Below are positions 35,622 to 44,289 of a stretch of DNA of 64,000 bases, piece after piece. The notes under the pieces are model-generated. The model made no database searches and had not been told where the DNA came from. It saw only the letters and a program-made list of their open reading frames with translations. The stretch's first letter is position 1. The number at the start of each line of letters is the position of its first letter. Both the position numbers and the translations under genes were made by a program. This DNA is from Thalassococcus profundi. Its GTDB lineage: Bacteria; Pseudomonadota; Alphaproteobacteria; Rhodobacterales; Rhodobacteraceae. The stretch covers positions 13,440-77,439 of the forward strand of contig NZ_QPMK01000008.1 of the NCBI RefSeq assembly GCF_003344785.1, read 5' to 3'.

Positions 35622-36253
35622 TCCTGGCGCCGGAATTCCTGCGGGATGCGGCCATCGGCGTCGCGGTTGTTCGCAAACCCGAAGAACTGACACACCTCCT
35701 GAAATCCGATTGCGGTGCCGCCCTGTGGCAAAGGAAAGTCCTGCCGGATTTTCAAAGATGGATCGACGGTCTGGCGCCGGAGAACCTGCCGCGCGGTCGT
35801 CTGATCCTGCGTCCCGAAGCGGTGCGCGATGCGGTTGCCCAGCTGTGCGACCTGGCGGACATGCCCGATCATCCGCATCGCACGCGTTTGATCGACGATA
35901 TCGCGGCCCTGTCGGACATCTTTGCGAAACTCATGGATGCATGCTGGCTGCGGTTGCGGCTCGATGCCGTGACCACGAACGCATGCCGCAAATTCCACAT
36001 CGATGCGATCGCGGCGCGGCTGGTCTGCACCTATCGCGGCGCCGGCACGCAATACGGCAATGCGCCCAGGGGGCGGTCTCCCGACCGCGTCGTTACCGTG
36101 CCGACCGGTTCGCCGATCCTGTATCGCGGAACGCTCTGGCCGGCCCGCACGGAGACACCTTTGCTGCACCGCTCGCCGCCCATCGAAGATACCGGAGAGA
36201 CGCGGCTGGTTCTCGTCCTCGACCCGGTCGACGATCCGGAGGGCGCCCTGTGA
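35618..36253 (+). CDS. DUF1826 protein
   Basis: 211 residues, ATGA overlap with the COG0523 gene. DUF1826 genes commonly sit beside COG0523 zinc chaperones, which is how I recognise it. The best conserved-looking part is [20 protein letters not shown] (121-140) followed by GAGTQY, with Cys123, His127, Asp129 and a later His184 in LLHRSPP. The HxD...H spacing is reminiscent of cupin-like Fe(II)/2-oxoglutarate oxygenases, a speculation. No signal peptide or membrane segment. It may help the cell under zinc limitation. Confidence 0.8.
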   Translation: MILAPEFLRDAAIGVAVVRKPEELTHLLKSDCGAALWQRKVLPDFQRWIDGLAPENLPRGRLILRPEAVRDAVAQLCDLADMPDHPHRTRLIDDIAALSDIFAKLMDACWLRLRLDAVTTNACRKFHIDAIAARLVCTYRGAGTQYGNAPRGRSPDRVVTVPTGSPILYRGTLWPARTETPLLHRSPPIEDTGETRLVLVLDPVDDPEGAL

Positions 36254-36504
36254 AGCCCAGCAACCGCGGAGAAACCGACCTTCGGTGCCGCCGCCGTAGC
36301 GAAGATCCGATGCGGGCCTTCGACGCATTGCCCGCACCGGTGCGCCGCTGGCTGTCGCAGGCCACCTCGCCCTGGTCGCCCGCCTCGTGCCGCAAGATCC
36401 TGCGCAGCGCCACGGCGCGGGGCGAAGACATCGACCGGGTGCTGGCGCGTCTCGATCGCGCGGAGCGGCAGACGCTCGCCAGAGGCCAAGGCGACCGAAT
36501 TTGA
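36250..36504 (+). CDS. Small DUF6525-like protein
   Basis: 84 residues from GTG 36250, overlapping the DUF1826 stop by 4 bases. The core FDALPAPVRRWLSQATSPWS, PASCRKILRSATARGEDI and DRVLARLDRAERQTLAR is a compact basic helical protein that I recognise as the DUF6525 type found in Rhodobacteraceae. No metal motif apart from single cysteines. Its tight coupling to DUF1826 suggests a role in the same stress response; nothing more can be said. Confidence 0.68.
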   Translation: MKPSNRGETDLRCRRRSEDPMRAFDALPAPVRRWLSQATSPWSPASCRKILRSATARGEDIDRVLARLDRAERQTLARGQGDRI

Positions 36505-36540
36505 CACTCTGCACATCCTGAAGAAAGTGAAATACACCCC

Positions 36541-38046
36541 ATGACCAAATTTCTGCTCAACATCGGCACAGCTCTGGCCGTGCTTGCGGCGGCGTCGGTG
36601 GCGGCCGCGAACGATACGCTCGATGTCGTCGCCCAGTTCGAGATCCAGGGGCCGGAGCCGTCGACCAGCGGCTACATCTTCACGCGCATGGGCATTGCCG
36701 AAACGCTGGTAAATGCCGATGCCAACGGCACTCTGACGCCCGGTCTGGCGACGGGGTGGCAGGCATCGAAGGACGGGCTGACCTGGACCTTTACCCTGCG
36801 CGACGATGTGACGTTCCACGACGGCACCGCGATGACGACGGAAACCGTGCTCAATGCGCTGGAAATTGCGCGTGGCAAACCCGGCCCGCTGGATGACCTG
36901 CCGATCACCGGTGTCTCGGCAGAGGATGGTGCGATCACGATCTCGCTGTCCGAACCCGTGGGCGCCTTGCCCGCATACCTCGCCTACTTCCGCTACCAGA
37001 TTCTCGCACCTGACTCCTATGGCCCGGACGGCGCGGGTGTCGCGGTCATCGGCACCGGTCGTTAAAGCATCACGGAAATGGAACCGCCGCTGAGCCTGGA
37101 TGCGACGGCCTTCGCCGGTTATTGGGGCGAGGCCCCGCATATCGCCGATGTCACTTATTCCGGCGTCAGCCGTGTCGAGACGCGAGCGCTCATGGCCGAA
37201 TCCAACGAGGCGGAGTTCGTCTTCGGTCTCTACCCCGCAAGCGTCTCGCGCCTTGGAACGCTCGACAATGTCGAGGTCATGGCCGTCGACATCCCGCGGA
37301 CCCTGCTGATCAAGGTGAACGCCGGGCATCCCGCCCTGTCCGCACCGGACGCCCGACGCGCATTGAGCCTGGCCATCGACCGCGAAGGCATCGCCAAAGC
37401 GGTGCTGCGCTATCCGCAAGGTGCCACGCAGTTGTTCCCGCCATCGGTCGCAGGTTGGCATGACGAAACGCTTCCGCCGCTTGCCTACGACCCGAACGAG
37501 GCGAAAGCCTTACTGGCGGAGCTTGGCTGGCAGGCAGGCCACGACGGCATCCTGACCCGCGACGGAGAACGACTCGCGCTGACCTTGACGACCTATCCGG
37601 ACCGGCCGGAACTGCCGCTGGTCGCGGCCGTGCTGGAACAGCAGTTCCGCGCGATCGGTGTAGAGCTTACGATCAACACAACGAATTCTTCCGAGATCCC
37701 GGCAGGGCATCAGGACGGTTCTTTGGACCTTGGTCTGATCGCGCGGAACTTCTCGTTGATCCCCGATCCCATCGGCACGGTCCTGGGCGACTACGTCGGC
37801 AATGGCGACTGGGGCGCGATGAACTGGCAGAACGACAGCTTTGCCGAGCTGGTGCGCGGCATCTCGCGCGGAGAGGGCGGCGACAATGAGAAGGAAGAGG
37901 CCGCCGCCATCCTGCAGTCCGAACTGCCGATCATTCCCATCGCTTGGTATCAGCAGACCCTGGCCGTGTCTTACACGGTCGCGGGTGTGACCATCGACCC
38001 GTTTGAACGGACGTTCGGCCTGCAAGACATCCGGTGGGCGGAATGA
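36541..38046 (+). pseudogene. Nickel/peptide-type ABC binding protein gene with an in-frame stop
   Basis: A single frame of 501 codons encodes a class II binding protein (SBP_bac_5, NikA/OppA-like): signal peptide at ~1-22 (AAASVAAAND), IFTRMGIAETLVNADANGTL, WTFTLRDDVTFHDGTAMTTE, then RALSLAIDREGIAKAVLRYP and LIARNFSLIPDPIGTVLGDY. Codon 175 (37063-37065) is TAA inside the family motif GTGxYxITEMEPP, where Tyr is expected, so a TAC to TAA change is the simplest cause. Downstream codons remain intact and in frame. A restart at ATG 37078 would lack the signal peptide. The gene heads an importer operon and overlaps the permease start by ATGA. Confidence 0.82.
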
Positions 38047-38972
38047 ACGCAGTTGTCTCAAGACTTGTGCAGGCGATCATGGTCGCGCTCCTGATCGGGA
38101 CCGCGACATTCGTGATGATGCGCAGCCTGCCCGGAGATGCTGCCTGGCGGATCGCTGCCGGACGCTACGGTTACGACCACGTCGACGCTGCCGCGGCCGA
38201 TGCGGTGCGCGCGGAGCTGGGCCTGGACGGCCCGGCCCTGCCTGCGCTGCTGCAATGGATGGGCGATCTGGCGTGGCTGGACTTCGGAAATTCGCTGGTC
38301 TCCGGGCAGCCCGTCATGGACGAGATCGCGCACCAGCTTGGCGCGTCCCTGTCGCTGGCGGTCGTGGCGATCCTGCTTTCGCTGCTCATCGGTCCGCCAC
38401 TTGGCATTCTCGCGGGCCTCAGGCCCGGAGGTGTGCTCGACCGAATGCTGCTCGTTGCCTCGACCGGGTTGAAGGCGGTGCCGCAATTCCTGATGGCGCT
38501 GGTTCTGATCGTTTTCATTGCGGTCCAGATGAGATGGCTTCCCGCCGCCGGTCACGGAGAGATCTGGCATTTCATCCTGCCCAGCCTGACGCTGGCGCTT
38601 GGATTGGCCGCGGTCAACGCCCGCATTGCGCGCGATGCCATGGCCCGTATCGCCGACATGCCGTTCTGGCGTTTCGCGCAGTGGAAGGGATTGTCGGAGC
38701 GTCAGACGCTGTTCCGGCACGGGCTGCGCAACGTCTCGGTGCCCTTGTTCACCTATCTGGGTCTGCAATTCGTCACCCTGGTCGAAGGTGTCATCATCGT
38801 CGAATCCGTCTTCGGCTGGCCGGGCATCGGGCATGCGCTGGTCCACGCGATCTTTTCGCGTGACGTGCCGATGGTGCAGGGGACCGCTCTGGTCCTCGGA
38901 CTTGGCTTTGTGCTCGTCAATGCCACGATCGACCTTGCCGTGCGCCGTATCGATCCGAGGGTAACGGCATGA
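38043..38972 (+). CDS. ABC importer permease, NikB/DppB type
   Basis: 309 residues from ATG 38043 (ATGA overlap with the binding-protein gene). First helix VQAIMVALLIGTATFVMMRSLPGD matches the DppB/NikB opening (longer than quoted family core), followed by a periplasmic domain with DYGNSL-like LDFGNSLVSGQPV, and the BPD_transp_1 core (SLSLAVVAILLSLLIGPPLG, ALGLAAVNARIARDAMARIA, VEGVIIVESVFGWPGIGHAL). The ESVFGWPGIG segment is diagnostic of the B-type permease. It would pair with the C-type permease downstream. Cargo is likely a metal chelate, given the zinc context. Confidence 0.9.
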   Translation: MNAVVSRLVQAIMVALLIGTATFVMMRSLPGDAAWRIAAGRYGYDHVDAAAADAVRAELGLDGPALPALLQWMGDLAWLDFGNSLVSGQPVMDEIAHQLGASLSLAVVAILLSLLIGPPLGILAGLRPGGVLDRMLLVASTGLKAVPQFLMALVLIVFIAVQMRWLPAAGHGEIWHFILPSLTLALGLAAVNARIARDAMARIADMPFWRFAQWKGLSERQTLFRHGLRNVSVPLFTYLGLQFVTLVEGVIIVESVFGWPGIGHALVHAIFSRDVPMVQGTALVLGLGFVLVNATIDLAVRRIDPRVTA

Positions 38973-39787
38973 TCGTCATCGCGACACCGCAGAGGCGCCG
39001 GGCCATGTGGCCCGCGGCGCGGATCGTCGGAGCGGCGCATGTCCTCGTCGTCGCGCTCCTCGCCTTACTCGGGTCGGTTGTCGTCCCAAGCGATCCCTTC
39101 GCGCAGTCGCTGGTGAAAGCACTGGCCGGGCCTGATCCCGCGGCCCCGCTGGGATACGACCACCTTGGCCGATCCATCTTTCACCGTCTTGTCGATACCC
39201 TGAAACTGTCCCCGATCATTACGCTCGCAGCGGTGGCCACGGCGGGAAGCGCCGGCCTCGTCTTGGGAACGGCGGCCGCAGCCTTGGGCGGCTGGATCGA
39301 GCGCAGTCTCGTCATTCTGGCCGATGCACTGCTTGCCTTGCCGGGTCTTCTCCTGGTGCTCATCGTGCTTGCCATGGTGCCGGGGACGGCGCTGGGGTTC
39401 TGGGCCGCGCTATCGCTGGTGTTGTGGGTCGAGTTCTTTCGCCTGACCCGCGCCGCCACGCGCGAGGTCCTGGCCTCGCCGGCCGTTCAGGCGTCACGGC
39501 TCCTGGGCTTTGGTCCGATCTACCTTTTTCGCGCGCATATCTGGCCCGAAATCGCGCCGATGATGCTGACCGCTGCGGCCTTCGGCACGGCGACGGCGAT
39601 CATGGCCATCGCGGCGCTTGGATTCGTGCATGTGGGCCTGCGGGCGCCGACACCCGAGCTGGGCCTGATGATGGTCGAACTGCTGCCCTACTGGCGCGAG
39701 GCGCCGCTGGCGCTTCTGTCTCCGGTCATCGCGATATTCGCGCTGCTTCTGGGGCTGACCCTTCTGGCCGGGAGCCGCAAATCATGA
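38969..39787 (+). CDS. ABC importer permease, NikC/DppC type
   Basis: 272 residues, ATGA overlaps on both sides. The N-terminal helix (GAAHVLVVALLALLGSVVV), the PLGYDHLGRSIFHRLVDTLK motif (the DxxGRD-like element of C-type permeases), GSAGLVLGTAAAALGGWIER, and ALGFVHVGLRAPTPELGLMM near the end are all family features. With the B-type permease it makes the membrane channel of the importer that also includes the fused ATPase and, probably, the DUF2796 protein. Confidence 0.9.
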   Translation: MIVIATPQRRRAMWPAARIVGAAHVLVVALLALLGSVVVPSDPFAQSLVKALAGPDPAAPLGYDHLGRSIFHRLVDTLKLSPIITLAAVATAGSAGLVLGTAAAALGGWIERSLVILADALLALPGLLLVLIVLAMVPGTALGFWAALSLVLWVEFFRLTRAATREVLASPAVQASRLLGFGPIYLFRAHIWPEIAPMMLTAAAFGTATAIMAIAALGFVHVGLRAPTPELGLMMVELLPYWREAPLALLSPVIAIFALLLGLTLLAGSRKS

Positions 39788-41241
39788 GCCTGTTGAAAGC
39801 CGTAGGCGTTATCGTTCTGGACGGCGGCGCGCCTCTGTTGCAGCCGCTGTCTCTCCACCTCGACCCCGGTGAGCCGTTGGTGATCCTGGGCGAAACCGGG
39901 TCCGGAAAGAGCCTTCTGGCGCAGGCGCTCATGGGCACGTTGCCGCCGGAACTGACGGCCAGGGGGCGCGTCGCCATCGCCGACCGCGTTCTCGACACAG
40001 GCAGCCCGGACCGGTTTCGCGGCCTCTGGGGGCGGGAGATCGGCGTCTTGCCGCAGGAACCCTGGCTGTCGCTCGATCCGCTGATGCGGGCGCGGGCGCA
40101 GGTGGCGGAAACCCATGCGCTTGTACGCGGATTGCCCCGGGGCGAGGCTGCGGCCCGGGCGCAGGCAGATCTGGCGGCACTTGGACTTGCCGGTGCCGAA
40201 CGCCGCTATCCGCACGAATTGTCCGGCGGCATGGCCCAGCGGGTCGCCATCGCCGCGGCACGTGCTGGCGGCGGGCGCATCGTGATTGCGGACGAACCCA
40301 CCAAGGGTCTTGAAGCGGGACGGCGCGACGATGTCGCGTCCCTTCTGCTGTCCGAGATGGGCGACACCGGCGGCTTGCTGGTCATCACCCACGATCTGGC
40401 ACTCGCGCGTCGTCCGGGCGGCCGGTTGATCGTCCTGCGCTCTGGTGCGGTGGTGGAACAGGGACCATCCCGTCAGGTCTTTGCAGCCCCGCAGGACGCC
40501 TATACGCGGGAATTCCTTGCAGCCGATCCCGAGAACTGGTCAGCGAGGACGCCACGGGCCGGCACGGAACCGGCGGTCGTCTCTGCCCGCGATCTTGCGG
40601 TCTCGCGCGGCGGCAGATCCCTGTTCGCCGGCATTTCGCTCCGGATCGCGCCGGGACGGATATTCGGCGTCACCGGCCCCTCGGGCTGCGGCAAATCCTC
40701 CCTGGGTGACGCGCTTCTGGGTCTCATCCCGCCGGATCGCGGGACCGTGACGCGCCGTCCGGGGGACCATCCTCACGCCATGCAGAAACTCTACCAGGAC
40801 CCGGTTGCCGCCTTTCCGCGGAAACGCAGCATCGGCCAGACACTCGCCGACACCGTTTCGGTGTCAGGGGGCAATTCCGCCGACGTCGACGGCCTTCTGG
40901 ACCGGCTCGGCCTCGATCCGACCCTGCTCGGGCGCAGGCCCGGAGCCGTGTCAGGCGGCGATCTGCAGCGCCTGTCGCTGCTTCGGGTCCTGCTCAGATC
41001 GCCGAGCTTCGTCTTCGCGGACGAACCGACGTCGCGGCTGGACCCGATCACGCAGGCGCGTGTGATCCGGCTCCTCACCGAAATCGCTGAAAAGGACGGA
41101 GTGGCGCTGATGCTTGTCAGCCATGATGCGGCTTTGATCCGCAACACGGCAGACACGGTTCTGTCACTCGATGCGGCGGGGACCGCTGCCATTTCGGAAC
41201 CTGCAACATTCGGGACACCTGTCGCCGAAGCCTTGACCTGA
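39784..41241 (+). CDS. Fused two-domain ABC ATPase, NikDE/DppDF type
   Basis: 485 residues from ATG 39784 (ATGA overlap). Domain 1: Walker A GETGSGKS (36-43), signature LSGGMAQR, Walker B IVIADEPTKGLE (D-loop GLE rather than ALD), switch VITHDLAL. Domain 2: Walker A GPSGCGKSS, Q-loop LYQDP, signature VSGGDLQR, Walker B VFADEPTSRLD, switch LVSHDAAL. Fusion of the D- and E/F-type ATPases makes one chain serve both sites. Both domains look catalytically competent, unlike the nitrate ATPase in this window. It energises the NikBC-like permeases. Confidence 0.9.
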   Translation: MSLLKAVGVIVLDGGAPLLQPLSLHLDPGEPLVILGETGSGKSLLAQALMGTLPPELTARGRVAIADRVLDTGSPDRFRGLWGREIGVLPQEPWLSLDPLMRARAQVAETHALVRGLPRGEAAARAQADLAALGLAGAERRYPHELSGGMAQRVAIAAARAGGGRIVIADEPTKGLEAGRRDDVASLLLSEMGDTGGLLVITHDLALARRPGGRLIVLRSGAVVEQGPSRQVFAAPQDAYTREFLAADPENWSARTPRAGTEPAVVSARDLAVSRGGRSLFAGISLRIAPGRIFGVTGPSGCGKSSLGDALLGLIPPDRGTVTRRPGDHPHAMQKLYQDPVAAFPRKRSIGQTLADTVSVSGGNSADVDGLLDRLGLDPTLLGRRPGAVSGGDLQRLSLLRVLLRSPSFVFADEPTSRLDPITQARVIRLLTEIAEKDGVALMLVSHDAALIRNTADTVLSLDAAGTAAISEPATFGTPVAEALT

Positions 41242-41281
41242 TCCGCAATATTGATCTTCTCACAAACCAAGGAAAGGACAC

Positions 41282-41938
41282 ATGATGAAAACCCTCCAGT
41301 TGACGCTTCTGGCTTCGGTCGCGGCCACGCCGCTCTTCGCGCAGGAAACACGCGAGATGGACGCCCATGTGCATGGAGTGAGCACGCTCGAACTGGCGAT
41401 CGAGGACGGCATGCTCGAACTGAGCCTGCTCTCGCCCGGCATGGACATCGTCGGCTTTGAATACGAGGCCAACAGCGATGCGGACAAGGACGCGGTCGAA
41501 GCGGCGATCCGCGCGCTGCTTGTGCCAGAGAACGTCGTGACGCTCCCGGATGCGGCGGACTGCCGGTTGACCGAGGTCCTTGCGCATCTCCACAGCGACG
41601 ACCACGCACATGAAGACGCCGACGATCACATGCACGAGGGCGAAGGCGAAGATCACGATCACGACCAGCATGCCGAAGAAGCCGGACACGACGATCATGC
41701 CGAGGGCGAAAACCACGCCGAGGGCGCGGAGCACGATCACGAAGAGGGTGCCCGGCACAGCGAATTCCACGCCAGCTACAGCTTTTCCTGCGCCCATCCC
41801 GAAGACCTGACAATCATCGGCCTCCCGTTCTTCGACACCTTCGAGAACGCGCAGGAGATCGAGGCGCAGTATGTCACCGACGCAGGCGCCGGGACGGCCG
41901 AGATCCGCCGCGATGCACCGGACCTGACACTGAACTGA
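41282..41938 (+). CDS. His-rich periplasmic DUF2796 (ZrgA-like) zinc-binding protein
   Basis: 218 residues, GGAAAGG upstream. Signal peptide 1-20 (PLFA cleavage). The mature N-terminus has DAHVHGVSTLELAIEDGMLE, the DUF2796 hallmark, and residues ~102-160 are a His/Glu/Asp-rich linker with about 16 His. The C-terminal part is FHASYSFSCAHPEDLTIIGL and FFDTFENAQEIEAQYVT. In Vibrio cholerae the DUF2796 protein ZrgA is a periplasmic zinc-binding component of a second zinc uptake system. Here it directly follows a NikBCDE-like importer whose own binding protein is interrupted, so it may be the partner that still brings zinc. Confidence 0.87.
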   Translation: MMKTLQLTLLASVAATPLFAQETREMDAHVHGVSTLELAIEDGMLELSLLSPGMDIVGFEYEANSDADKDAVEAAIRALLVPENVVTLPDAADCRLTEVLAHLHSDDHAHEDADDHMHEGEGEDHDHDQHAEEAGHDDHAEGENHAEGAEHDHEEGARHSEFHASYSFSCAHPEDLTIIGLPFFDTFENAQEIEAQYVTDAGAGTAEIRRDAPDLTLN

Positions 41939-41955
41939 CGATGCCGGAACCCGCC

Positions 41956-41983
41956 GCCGCCCTGACGGACGCGGCCTTTTCTT
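41956..41983 (+). terminator. Possible terminator after DUF2796
   Basis: GCCGC (41956-41960) and GCGGC (41971-41975) can pair, followed by CTTTTCTT. The stem is short and the loop long, so this is a weak call. Confidence 0.3.
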
Positions 41984-42129
41984 CGCCTGATCGGGCCGTG
42001 GCGGGTTCACGCCGATCTCTCCGAAGGTCGAAATGAGACCGGGCGACAGCGCCGCGGCATCGGGGTTGTTGGAACCGTCTGCCGGGGAGGCGCCACCATG
42101 TCCTGACCCGTCGGGCCTACGAAGGTCGG

Positions 42130-44289
42130 ATGTCTGGCGATCCCGTGCCGTGCTTATCATCCCGGATGTTCCAGAGGCTGGCCGTTTCCGCGATTCTGAT
42201 ATGGGCCGCGACGGTGCTCACCGCCGCGGCCGACGTTCTTGACCGCGCAGCGATCGCAGAGCGGATCGCGCCGCCGATGACCCTGGGCGAGCAGATCACC
42301 GAGGACGGCGTCTACCAGTTGCTGAACTCCGGCGGCGCAGAGGCGGGATACGTTTTCCAGACCGAACCGATGGCGCCGCTGCCGGGGTTTTCCGGCGCGG
42401 CGATCAACGTGCTCGTGGTGCTCGACCTCGACGGTCGGTTTCTCGACGTGCGGCTCCTGACCCACAACGAGCCGATCTTCGTCTCGGGGCTGGGTCCGGC
42501 GCCGTTCCACGCCTTTTTCGAACAATACCGCGGTCATTCGATCTCTGAAACGCTGGTGGTCGGGACGCCCTACGGCGTGGGCGACGGCGGCGGTCAGCTT
42601 GTCTATCTCGACGGGGTGACCAAGGCCACGGCCAGCGTGAGGATCGCCCATGAAAGCATCCTTGCCGCGACGCTTCAGGTGGCCCGCAGCAAGATGCGCG
42701 GGGTCAGCGCCGGAAAGCCGCCCGCGCCCGCGCCCGACCACGACGAGGACCTGGACTGGCAGGCGCTGGTCGATCAGGGCATCGCGGCGAATCTGCGCGT
42801 CACCAATGCCGAGGTGCAGACGCTGTTCGCGGGGACGATCTGGGAGTTCGACGACGCCCTGGCGCTCGACGCGCCCGACGCGCCCTATCTCGACCTCTGG
42901 GCGGTGGATGTTGGCCCGCCGGCCATTGCCCGCGCCGTGCTCAACCCCGGCACGGTCGAGACGCTGGCGCGGTTCCGCGAGATTTCCGGCGACGACGAAC
43001 CGATCCTGCTGATCGAGGCGGGGCGGCACGGGCTGGTGTCGGAGGACTTCGTGCGCAACACCGCGCCCGCCTGGATCGGCATGACCCAGGACGGCCTGCC
43101 GGTGGCGCTGCGCGATGCCGATCTGTTGATCGACCTCAACGCGAAGTTGCCCGAACGCTTGCAGGACGCCCGCGCGATGATCTTGCGCACCGACCGGCGG
43201 CTGGGTTTCGATCCGACCCGGCCCTGGGTGCTGGAGGTGCAAGCGGTGCGCGAACACGGTATGTTCCAGCCCGAGACCGGCTCGGTGACGCTCACGCTCG
43301 AGCACAGCACCCCGGAGCGGTTCTTCACCCAGCCCGAAAGCGCCGCCCGCAGCCGGTCGCCTTTCGAGGTCGCCATCTGGAACCGGCGCCACGACCTGAT
43401 CGCGCTGGGCGTGTTCCTGGCGGTTCTGCTCCCCGCGCTGCTGATCTTCCAGTCGCGGCTGGCCGGGCTGGCCGCCTTCACGCCCGTGCGGCTGGGCGTG
43501 CTGGCGTTGGTTCTGGGCTTTGTCGGCTGGTGGGGGCAGGGGCAGTTGTCGATCGTCACGCCGCTTGCCGCGCTGCAGGCGGGGCTTGCCGGAGGCAGCC
43601 TGGCCTTCCTGCTTTACGATCCGTTCTCGCTGCTGATCTGGGGGGGCGCGGTGCTGGGCTTCGTGTTGTGGGGGCGGGGTCTTTTTTGCGGCTGGCTCTG
43701 TCCCTTCGGCGCGCTTCAGGAATTCGCGCATCACGTCGGGCGGCTGTTGCGTCTGCCACAGGTGAAGGTGCCCGCGCGCTGGGATGCCCGGCTCAAGTGG
43801 CTGAAATATGCCGTGCTCGCGGCGCTCGTCTGGGTGACGGTGGCGATCCCGGCGCAGCTTGACCGGGCGGCCGAGGTCGAACCCTTCAAAACCGCGATCA
43901 CCACCTTCTTCCTCCGGGAATGGTATTACGCGGCCTACGCGCTTTTCTGGGTGTTCCTGGGCATGGTCCTCTTCAAGGGCTTCTGCCGCTATGTCTGCCC
44001 GCTGGGAGCGCTGATGGCGATCGGCGGCGCGCTGCGGCTCAGGCGCTGGATCCCGCGCCGGGCGGAATGCGGAACGCCCTGCCAGCTGTGCCGGGTCGAA
44101 TGCCAGTACGGAGCCATCGAGAAAACCGGTCAGGTCGTCTATTCAGAGTGTTTTCAATGCCTCGACTGCGTGAAGATCCACGACGATGCGCGCCTTTGCG
44201 TGCCGCTGCGCCTGGACGCGCGGCGGGACCGGCGCGCTGCGCAGATCGCCGGTCATCCGAATGCGGGCGCCGCGACGGTGGCGCAATGA
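42130..44289 (+). CDS. NosR/NirI-family membrane flavo-iron-sulfur protein
   Basis: 719 residues from ATG 42130 (GAAGG close upstream; ATG 42166 also gives a good signal peptide, AVSAILIWAATVLTAAADV). A periplasmic FMN-binding domain covers ~60-190 with the flavinylation-type motif DGVTKATAS (Thr ~164). A second periplasmic region to ~415 is followed by 5-6 membrane helices. Cytoplasmic [4Fe-4S] motifs are CGWLCPFGALQEF (~519), CRYVCPLGALMAI (~618), CGTPCQLCRVEC (~647) and CFQCLDC (~676). NosR and NirI pass electrons from quinol or flavin to periplasmic reductases; here no denitrification gene is near, and apbE and a PQQ locus follow. Confidence 0.88.
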   Translation: MSGDPVPCLSSRMFQRLAVSAILIWAATVLTAAADVLDRAAIAERIAPPMTLGEQITEDGVYQLLNSGGAEAGYVFQTEPMAPLPGFSGAAINVLVVLDLDGRFLDVRLLTHNEPIFVSGLGPAPFHAFFEQYRGHSISETLVVGTPYGVGDGGGQLVYLDGVTKATASVRIAHESILAATLQVARSKMRGVSAGKPPAPAPDHDEDLDWQALVDQGIAANLRVTNAEVQTLFAGTIWEFDDALALDAPDAPYLDLWAVDVGPPAIARAVLNPGTVETLARFREISGDDEPILLIEAGRHGLVSEDFVRNTAPAWIGMTQDGLPVALRDADLLIDLNAKLPERLQDARAMILRTDRRLGFDPTRPWVLEVQAVREHGMFQPETGSVTLTLEHSTPERFFTQPESAARSRSPFEVAIWNRRHDLIALGVFLAVLLPALLIFQSRLAGLAAFTPVRLGVLALVLGFVGWWGQGQLSIVTPLAALQAGLAGGSLAFLLYDPFSLLIWGGAVLGFVLWGRGLFCGWLCPFGALQEFAHHVGRLLRLPQVKVPARWDARLKWLKYAVLAALVWVTVAIPAQLDRAAEVEPFKTAITTFFLREWYYAAYALFWVFLGMVLFKGFCRYVCPLGALMAIGGALRLRRWIPRRAECGTPCQLCRVECQYGAIEKTGQVVYSECFQCLDCVKIHDDARLCVPLRLDARRDRRAAQIAGHPNAGAATVAQ

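Noticed and set aside
36541-38046. Reading the two frames 36541-37065 and 37078-38046 as separate genes
   Set aside because: They are in the same frame, separated only by a TAA, and together give one continuous class II binding protein; the second part has no signal peptide or ribosome site.
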